In this document: piece after piece, positions 1 through 9,800 of the stretch
How positions within the stretch are numbered: the stretch's first letter is position 1
Layout: the number at the start of each line of letters is the position of its first letter
Assembly (NCBI GenBank): GCA_020650975.1
Contig: JAIPMN010020117.1
Span: 1-25,227, forward strand
From: Apostichopus californicus
Taxonomy: Eukaryota; Echinodermata; Holothuroidea; Aspidochirotida; Stichopodidae
Direction: 5' to 3'
Length of the DNA stretch: 25,227 nt
Notes under the pieces: generated by a model
Seen by the model: the letters and a program-made list of their open reading frames with translations, nothing else
What the model was told of the DNA's origin: nothing
The model's database searches: none
Made by a program: the position numbers and the translations under genes

Positions 1-35
1 GCCTGTTGCGCCCCCCCCCCCTGGATACGCCCCTG
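1..35 (-). mobile_element. Terminus of a hAT-like non-autonomous element (truncated by window edge)
   Basis: Read on the minus strand the sequence is CAGGGGCGTATCCAG followed by a G run. This resembles hAT-family MITE ends of the CAGNGGCGT type. Only one end is inside the window, so neither target duplication nor length can be checked. Confidence 0.45.
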
Positions 36-807
36 CTTTAATGAACAAAAATTGAAGACAGATATTCCAAAACAGTGGTTATAAAAGTATGTGCAAAATG
101 GCAAGCTAACTATAGGCCATAAATAAAAAAAGATAAAAAAGGGAGGGGAATGTTTTAAACGTGTTAAACGTGTTAATTTTCTGTTAATATACACTCTTCT
201 TGAAGTAACCCACCAAAAAATATATTACGAGTTCCACGCTGTTCTTCCATTCTCAAGGACACCTTGAAGTGTTGAACTACTAATTTTGCATGACGTGGTG
301 TCTTTCTGATACTGGGCAAGGTGCGGGCAAATTGAACGGGTCTAATAGAAGTTTAATATGTTTACAGACGAGACACACCCCCAGGTTAGAAATTTGGCAT
401 TCGTTTTTCTTCTAACATGTCATAATTATTTCTTATTTAAGTACTTTTAAATTACTTTATATTCATAAAGATATCTTTAATATAATTTTAATAGTCAATA
501 CAGTGTCAAATATTTGAATTTGTAGTTAATATACTGAATAAAATTGTAAAACTTTATCAAACGCTAGATTATAGTCTCATGGTTTACTGGTCGTAGTAAA
601 AATTTCCACAGCTGATTCCGGTATCTGGGTGATATCAAGCTGTATCATGTTTGAACAGCACTAGCACTGCCAACGGTTACACGCGTCTACAGTATACAGT
701 GTAATTATCTGTACAGGCCCTTATCTGTACACGTCTTAAAAAAGCAAACACCTTGCACGGTCTTTCCTTTTATATCATTGCTTCAAAGTACAGCTGCAAC
801 GGAGAAA
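36..807. other. 5' flank of the IDH gene
   Basis: AT-rich non-coding sequence with no ORF or recognised repeat. It must contain either the promoter and 5' UTR or an intron following an unseen upstream exon. I could not identify a convincing CpG-rich promoter. Confidence 0.5.
770..780 (+). promoter_or_regulatory. Possible TATA-like core promoter element
   Basis: TTATATC lies about 35 nt upstream of the proposed start codon. If it acted as a TATA box, transcription would begin close to the ATG and leave an extremely short 5' UTR. The motif is common by chance in AT-rich DNA, so this is only a candidate. Confidence 0.15.
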
Positions 808-823
808 ATGGCTAAAATTCAAG
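808..823 (+). CDS. IDH1: IDH exon 1 (coding part): start codon, residues 1-5
   Basis: ATG in the context GGAGAAAATGG opens MAKIQ, then one base of codon 6 precedes a GTGAAT donor at 824. The 16-nt coding part splices in phase 1 to exon 2. The choice rests on frame continuity, a good start context (purine at -3, G at +4) and resemblance to the short N-terminus of cytosolic IDH1. The 5' UTR extent is unknown. Because the segment is so small, this is the least certain exon, and an alternative first exon is possible. Confidence 0.72.
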
Positions 824-3800
824 GTGAATGAGGCTTCTAAATATTACCTTTAGGTTTCGTATCATAATCCTGTTACAAAATAGCTACTGTGGCATTAGCC
901 TATCTTAAATTTCGTCCTAGGCTAGCCTAGGTTCGTTTCTCGTTAGGGCTGTAGCTTATCCCTACGACAACGAAGACATTAATGACTAAGCATGTTTTCA
1001 CACCTAGTCCCACGTATCATGCTAGGATCAGGCCTACGAACTAACTAATATAACCTTGTAGCATTTCGGACGGAGGCCAGGAATTGGACATCACCACACT
1101 TCATATTAGCCTAACTTGTTCAGGACTGATGTTCGGCTATAATATATTACTCTAGAGGCCTTAGCTTGGATGATCATTTACTATGGCAGTGTGTTAGATA
1201 CTGTATGACTACTAGGCTCAATGTTAACTGTTCCAACTTACCAAGCATATTTTCTATACCCATTTTTAGTCTTAGGCCTAGGCTAGTTGACACATTTCGC
1301 TGTGAACTGTAACACAGTAACAAAGGGCTGTTTACAGCTGAAATGCCTAACTTTGCTGTAGACTATAGGCTTACTCCTGCCTAGTTTCCCGCAAATAGTT
1401 TAACAGCCTATGTACACTGGTAGCCCTCGGACTCCAATTGTTAGGTCTGCAATGTCAAATGAAAATTGTTAAGTCCGGAAGTTATGTGTTACAATTACAC
1501 AGGTACAGCTACGTAGCCAACTCAAACTGAGAGGAGATGGGACTAAAGTCTTAAAAGTAGGAGAGTAGGCCTGCTTAACAGTTTTAAGAGGAATTGGAAT
1601 GATAGAATAGGAATAACAACTTCTATATTTCATCTAAGCTGGGCCTAACTGTAAACCACAGAAAGTTTATGTTACCGAGCCTAGAGTTGAATAGGTAACT
1701 TGTAAAATTGAGTACAATATCTGTGCACAACATTTTTCACAAAAACCAAATCATTAAAACAATTAGGTAGGGCTTGTCAGACACTTTTCCATGGAATCAT
1801 GTATAAGAGGAAAGTTCAGGGAAATTTTTCTTCTCCTTTTATATCTACGGTAGAGTATGCTTAATTTTCATGTTCGCTCAATTAGGATACCGTGTTATAT
1901 ACATGTAGCTGTGCAATGTACACTGATAATTATAGCACTGTAGTTGCTGTGTTCATTGGTCAAATTGTAACCACTTTTTCAATCAGAATTTTAAATGGCC
2001 AAAATTCCCACAGTGAAACAAAGAACCATCAATTTTTTGTATTTTGAGACACTTTCGTGGATTGTAGGAGAATGTGTAAAAGTAAGTTGGCCTGATGTTT
2101 CGATCCGAGCAGGATCTTCTTCAAAGGCTAAATGACAAGTAACTGTAACAGAAGGGACACAAATATGCAATACAGACAGGTTAATGAGCATGGTGAACAC
2201 AAATAGATGGATGTAAGGGGATTAGTAGACAAGGGATGGAGAGAAGAAAGAAAGAAAGAAACCAACAGGGGAAGAGGAGAGGTAGGAGATAAACAGTGGA
2301 GGGACAAAGAGAGGATTAAAAGAAGGGGGAAGGGAATAAACTGGAGAAGGACAAAGACAGAAAGGTGTGGAGAAAAAAGGGTGGAAGAGAGCTATGAGAA
2401 GAGGAGTGATGGCAGGGGGGGGGGGAGAAGGGGAGAAGGTGGGGGACAGAAGAAAAGTTAGTCATGTCCTTCCTGTCATGTCTCTTTCTATTCTGGCGGA
2501 ATCTGGTCAAACCATGGATGAAATCACATTACCAAAAGATATTTCGAAAAACAGATTAGTAAAATCAGCACGATCGTCATCACCGCTATCCTTTAACAGA
2601 ACATTAATGCCCTTACTTAATTGCTAATTTTACCATATATATACCATCATATTTCACTTTTTGAAATGAAAATTTATGAATCAAACAGCTGACAAGGCTG
2701 CTTTTAAATGCCTACATTTAAACTTGAAAATGTAAATTTACTTTGTACAGTCTAAACAAAGCCATGTATTTTTTTCCCCTCTCTCTCTCTAGCTGGCACA
2801 GTCGTTGAAATTCAGGGAGATGAGATGACCAGGTTAGTTAAAGGCATTGAAGACTCGCTCCAAACCGCTTGCGGCGCTCTGAAAAAGTTAACTTTCTGTT
2901 GCTTGAAAGTGAAGTTTTCTGCTTGTCGCTACAGAATGCAGACAGTAATGAAACGTGATACCTTGTTATCTTTTATCTAGACCTGAGATGTCCATCGCTG
3001 TATCGTTTATACACTGTGCTGTGGGTATTGACCGCAGCTGTATGTACTGACTGTACACTAACTGTCTAATTACCGACGGTAGCAAGCTGTGTGTGTATTT
3101 TCTGGGATCGATGGTGGTGTCTAACACTTCTGTTACACCTCATTCGAAACTAGGTCAGATTACCGGCATTAGACGTTTCTTTTTGCACGAGTCTTCACAC
3201 CCTTTAATATTTGTGTTAACAGTTTGAAGTGTGACCAGTCAAAATTTCATGGCTCCTTTAAATCATGCTATATACATATTGTCACTAATAGGCATAAATT
3301 CTGCTTCAATTTCTGGTCAGGTCAACAAAGATAAGTACTGCAAATTTCTAAAATGCACAATCATAAAATTGTATATCATATTTTAATTTTCTCCTTTTTT
3401 GGGGGGAATGGAGGGGGAGGGGGTGTTGAAGGAAGTAGTATGATCAGTGTACATAGTATATTAATTAAACATTCATTACTGTACGGTTGGTAGCAAGCAA
3501 AGCAAACTGTTCCGACTTAGACCTGGAACTAAGTTTTAAAGACCTGTCGTGAGTCAGTGTTTGGACCCAAAGTTTTTAGCATTTTATCAAAATTGCTATC
3601 TCAGGTTTTTTACAACTCATTTCCTGGATACTATTACTGCTCAGTTTTTATTTTCCGGACCAGACTATTTAGGCCCACAATCTAGAGTGCAAGGCATTGC
3701 CGGATTATGTTGTCCAATTTAACTGAAATAGGTTCAAATAAACCCACCTGACAAGTGACAAGTGAGCAACTTGACATATCAGTTGATTTTAACTTACTGT

Positions 3801-6800
3801 GCACATATCTTAAACTTCCAGAAGTAGATTTGTCATAAAGAATTTTCAGACTTTGTAGATGACCCTGTTGATCATGAATTAATTTCTGTCCACACGTGCA
3901 TGAATTCATTTTACATACACAATGGGTGATGGGAGAGGATATAGAGTTAAAGAGGGTATGAAAATCATGGGAAATTCATTATAGATCTGCAAAATATATA
4001 TTTTTTAATACATTGCTCTGAATTGCCAGTGTTGTGAGCATTAAATTTCAGCTCCTTTTAGAGCTAAATTAAGTATAAAACCTATTCTCACGGCCCTTCT
4101 AGCCCTCCCCCCACCCCTCCCCCCCCCTTTATTCCCACTAACACTGAGCACTTTGCATACATGTACATACTGTAGTCATGGCTCTGGAACTTGGTTGAAA
4201 TTTGCAGTACCTGGAATGTGGTATGTACAATGCACACTACATGTATACTGTATACACTGGTCTTCAAATTCAAAGGATAACTTTATACAGCAACTTGCAA
4301 TGACTGCTGTAGACATAATATTTGTTCTCAAGATGTGGATGTGTACCTTACAGATGGTGTAATCGTTTGACAGTACTAGTGCTTACTTACTGTACATACG
4401 ACCCATACTGTATGTCTAAGTTCAGTGTATTTAGTGTTAGTGGATCGGTTTGTACTGTATGGCTTGTACTTGTATGTATGTACATGTATACAGATCTATG
4501 TTAAATGCCAACATATTTGCAAGCTGACAAGTTTAGCCAGGGTTTACATCATGCGTTGCTTCAAATGCTTGAGCTACACCTGCTCATGTGTAACATCTGT
4601 ACTGTAGTACTGTAATGTATAAGTCTAACATACAGACCGACAGTGCATTATCCATCCACTTTACTGCAGAATGCAAAATGATCTGAAACTGGTACTGTAT
4701 GTATACAGTACTGTACAGTACTGTAATATATGCAGTACTGTACAGTACCGTACAGCACTGTACGGTACAGTACAGCCCCTAAATATGCAGTACACTGTAC
4801 TGTACAGTACTGTTCTGTATGTATAATACATTCATTACCAGTCTCAGATCACAATATACAGTGAGTCTGTATATTGGTGAGATGTGGTCCTTTGATGGTT
4901 ACTACAGTAGATACAGTATATACTGTAGTTTATACATCACAATATGTATACGGTATAGTTAGTCTGTATATTAGTATCGTTTAGTTATAGTACAGGTGTC
5001 ACATTGCTTAAATTGCTTTTACATTTTTTGCCTTATTGGTGAGAATATATGTTTAATATTTTGGTGTTTGTTACTATTTTTAGGTTTTACATTTGTAAAG
5101 CGCTTTGAGCAGCTTTGCTGATAATGCGCTATATAAATTATATTACTTATTATTATTACTTATTATATTGGTGATATGTGGGACTAAAGACTCTAGGCTT
5201 CTGTTCTTACATTATTGTTGGTCAATGAGGCATATTTACCTCAAGGGATATATCTGTATTTCACTCATTCACAAAATTCTATATACTTTAAATATTAAAT
5301 CTTTCTTCTCTAAAGAGTGACAGTTTTTGTTTCTTTTTTAGAATCATATGGGAAGCCATCAAGGAGAAGCTCATCTTTCCGTTTGTGGATGTCGATCTCA
5401 AAGTTTACGACTTGAGCATAGAAAACCGTGATAAGACGGACGACCAAGGTACTGTTTGATCCCCCTCTCCCCATCCCATCCCCTCCCCTTCCCCCTCCCC
5501 CACTCTTTGCCATACCCTCTCCTACCTTTTACTGTGTTTGCACTTAGATCAGTATGGTGAGTGCTGCAAGCCCAACTCATTATGGGACTGCATCACCTGA
5601 TTAGCAGTAGACTATAACCCACTTCTTTAGTTTTGGTTGTTTGAAAGGTCTTAATTGCTGGACTTGGCAGGTAGGCTGCCCAGTGATAACCGATACAATG
5701 AAACTACAGCTCGGATGTTACAGAAATGAAAGGGTTGAGTGGAAGCATGTCTGGATTTCAGTCGTTGTGCAATGTTCAGGCATGAGCTTTTTCCGCGAAT
5801 TCGCGGAATATACGTGATTTCTTTTAGAACTACCTCGGGGAAAAAACTATTATCCTAACACACTGTAACATATGCAAACTGGAGCCTATACCTCAATTTT
5901 TGCAAAGTTCCGTGATTTTTTTTTTTACCCTAGGCTCATCCCTGAATGTTAGAACATTGTATTTTCTTCTGAGAAGTGATACCCTTAAAATCATGGCAAC
6001 TTAGGCTACGGCATTGTTTACAGGTCCGAGGGATCGTGGATGGAGAAACGAGGCTTTTAGCATTTGGCTGACTGTGAAATTACTGCAGAATAATGGTGTG
6101 TCATTGAAGCTGTAGGGTTTACATAGGCAAAGTGTGAGATTTACTGTATACCTACTGTAGTACCACTGGGTAATTAATATGCTGTAAGTATATTAACCTA
6201 GTTGGTTGACCCTCCTGTATGAATATCAGCTTGTAAAACTCTCTGATGGTCTTACAAAGATAATCGCATGATCATGGGAAATAATCTAAGTTGTAAACAA
6301 ACAGGGCAAAAATGCTTTCAGGTGTCTAGACTGTATTGAAAGATTTGTGTTGAAATTTGTACTGGTATGTGCTAGTTAGCTGGCTTGCCAGTGCATTGCA
6401 CATTAATATGTATCATGTACTACACTGTGACTAGTACATTCTGACTACAGGAAGTATAGTGCAAACTTGTGCACACTATGTAGGCGGGTAATGTGGGGTT
6501 TCCCTGTCACAATATTGAAAGATTTATGTTGAAGTTGGTACTGGTATATGTGCTAGTTAGCTGGCCTGCCAGTGCATTGCACATTAGTATGTATCATGTA
6601 CTACACTGTGACTAGTACATTCTGACTACAGGAAGTAAAGTGCAAACTTGTGCACACTATGTAGGCGGGTAATGTGGGGTTTCCCTGTCACAATTCCAGA
6701 TGAACTCTGCGTTCACTAATTTTGATTGCTTGCCACGATGAAGGAATCTATGCCGGGATGAAGCCATTTAAATGGTACATGGTTGCGGAAATTATAAACA

Positions 6801-9800
6801 TGATTTATAACTCAATCTGGCATTCATGTTCCTTGCATGAAGTACAGTACATGTACTTGGTATGCACAGTATGTGGCCCTTAGTAAATACTGGACTGTTT
6901 TTGTTATTGGTAGAGGTCAAAGGTTGTTTGAGGTCACCAGTTGTCGAAATATAAAATCATGTGTAAACAAACTTACTAAACGAGGATGAATTTGATGTAA
7001 TTCATGGTGGGATGTAATTGTACCCCTTAATAAGTTTCATCATTAATGTGGTGTTGGTAGAGGTCAAAGGTCATCCAAGGTGACACATGGGTCTAAATCT
7101 GATAACATAACCTTTTATATTTAAGCTAATTCAAATAAGTCCTGCTTTTATGAAACTTCCTACATCATACAGTACTGTACAATGAGTTCTTGGTGTTTGG
7201 CCCATTTGGTGGAGGTCAAAGGGTCATTTGAGGTGGGCAATGGCCAAAATCTGAAAACCTTGTAAACAGGATTTTTGTGTTCAGTTTTGGTGAATCTCGT
7301 TCCTCTATATAGTACAGTATATGCACAGAAAAATGCCCCTTAGTGAGTTGAGTTCTTGGTTTAAACTGATATGTTTGGTGGACAGGTATTGTTCAACTTC
7401 AGTTCAGTTTGTAACTAAGGGACACAAAATTTACATTTAGCCATGCAATAGGTCAGAGACTTTGGTCTTGAATGCCACCTACTGTAGATGCCCGCACTTA
7501 CTGTAGTCAATTGATGAAATGTTGATGATAATATTGCATATGCGTTTCAGAGATGTTACTTTTCTTGTGGGGCTGTTTGGGGATAGTGGAGAGGAGGGCC
7601 GGGGGGGGGGGTTTCAAAGATGATCTCATGTGGTCAAAAACATAGTTTAAAGCTCACCTGTTTCTCTGTGATATATGTATACTTAACTTATATGGTTTAC
7701 AAAAAAAAAAAAACATTTGGCAGTAATCAAGTCATCAAAATACAAAAATTAAAAAAGAAAATTACTACATGTGAGCTTCCATTCATTCCGACCAATTGTG
7801 ATCTGATTTTGAAGCGTCTGATGTCAGAGTTGTAGCTCATATCAGGTGAACGAAAGGTACCCATGGCATAGCTTGACTGCATTTAACATTTAAAGTTCTG
7901 TATTCCACACTTTGAAAAACCTTTTTGTGCTTAATATTTTGTCCTACCTGATCATTAATTTATAGGTACAGTAACTGTTATTGATATCCACAAAGTGTTA
8001 CAACTAAAATCTAATTGGTCAAGGGAGTTGTAGTTGTAAATCTCTGAGGTTTTGGCACTGAGGGTGTTTCAAGGTTGGGACAATTTTAACCTTAGTTTCT
8101 GTATATTGCAAGTGATTGATCATTGGACAGGAGGAAGTTGTCACAACAACCCTTTTGCCTTTGGTTTTGATATGATTGAGAAATAATAATAATAATAATA
8201 TTAATAATACAGTGGACTTAACAAACCAATTCAACTGCAATCGAAAAGAACAAGTAAAGAAGTGATTCTTGAGGTAACTCTTAAACGTAGCAATACAAGG
8301 ATCCACCCAAGATTTTGGGAAAATTAAAATCCATATTAAAAAGTGTATAAAGGAAGAAACTAATTGATGAAATATGTACATGTACTTAATATTGATTTAA
8401 TCTACGTTAATAAGTAATAGCAAAACTTTATTAAAGATGATACTGTAGGTATTTAGCGTGCAAATGAAAGTACCTACTTTTGTTTTAAATACAGACGTAC
8501 TTATTAACTATTGCAGTCCATCATGTGATGTAATCTGTATACTACTTACCTTTAACCCTCTCTTCTTCATTTGGGTCTGTTTTTTTGTTTTTTTCTCTCT
8601 TTCAGTGACTGTGGATTGCGCCAATGCAATCAAGAAGTATAATGTCGGTGTCAAGTGTGCAACCATTACACCAGATGAGAAGAGAGTTGAAGGTAGGTAT
8701 TGAATGGTACAAATTATTAACAGAATTCAAGTACTGTTCTTCAGCTGTATGCTTACTAGCCGGGCCTTAGCCATGGGAAAGGGTGTGTGTTTGTGTTGTT
8801 TTTTTGGGGGGGGGATGGAGGGAGTGGGCAAGGGACTTTCACTGATTGTGATTGTCGACCAAGGACAGAACACCAAGTGACTGTTAAATACTGTAAACAT
8901 TTATCGAAACAATTGTGCTAAAAATCTTCCAGTCCCTTGTAAAATTTATTATACAGTCTACGGCACTGCCAAGGAAGACAATGGTCTCCTCACCCCACCC
9001 CCCCCTCCCCACTTGCCCCCTTCCCCATCCACCCTTGATTCCTACTGTACATTATGTAGAGACTGTTACCCTGGTGAGGGGAACCTCAATGTGAGATAAC
9101 CCTATATAGACAACTGCCGTTCATTCTTTCACGCAACGGTAAACGTGATATGATAATAATAATAATAATAATTTATTTTATAAAGCGTAAAATCCACAAA
9201 AGTACTCTAAAATGCTATGTAACAGTCAATAAAAAAAAAAGGACACAAAATATGTAGTGAAACTGCAGGATAAAAATACAATATAAATGAGTATGAAGAA
9301 TAAAAAGCATGCACGTTTGAGTGTGTTGGAGTACTGCACATGTATAGAATTGAATACACATTGCAGTAATGCTGTCTAAATAGGTAGGTTTTCAGCTTTG
9401 ACTTTGAAACAGTTCTGAGTTCAGCTGGCAACTCATTCCAGAGGCGTGGCCCAGCCACGCAAATGCACTGTTCCCATACAGTAGCTGTTTGTCTTGATAT
9501 GAGGATAGGGGTGTTCTAGGGTAACAATTTGCCAAATATATAACACATAACAAAACATGACTGTAACCAAAAGTCCACTAACCGTAGAAATATGAATTAA
9601 AAAAAAAACGATTGAATATGAATACTGTATACCGTTCGTCTATTGTACTTAAAGCTATATCTATAATACGGTACCTGCATTTCTGTGAGGTCAAGTTCTT
9701 CTGAAAGTGTATTTGTAAGAATCAGACATTGAACTTTTGAGGGAACAGTGCATGATCAGGTCAATGATCCTACTTTCTGTACTTCATCTGTTGGAAACAA

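Larger units (their letters stand above)
2833..5341 (+). other. Intron 2 of IDH
   Basis: GTTAGT donor to TTCTTTTTTAG acceptor, phase 2. It contains the MITE at 2842-3203, G- and C-runs near 3400 and 4110, the TACTGTAC cluster (4692-4820) and a LINE/SINE tail (5091-5160). Positions 3210-4690 show no other recognisable feature. Confidence 0.8.
5449..8605 (+). other. Intron 3 of IDH
   Basis: GTACTG donor to TCTTTCAG acceptor, phase 1; the longest intron. It contains a 168-bp MITE (5777-5944), a 179-bp tandem duplication (6334-6694), a tandem repeat with AGGTCA motifs (6770-7400), an 11-G run (7601-7611), an A-run near 7700 and a LINE relic (8180-8330). The rest shows nothing recognisable. Confidence 0.8.

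Noticed and set aside
2207..2627. Charged ORFs (Lys/Arg/Gly-rich)
   Set aside because: Products of the purine-rich low-complexity tract in intron 1.
8019..8381. 120-codon minus-strand ORF as an independent gene
   Set aside because: Only its LINE-like [14 protein letters not shown] portion is recognisable; the rest includes an ATT-repeat poly-Leu stretch inside intron 3.
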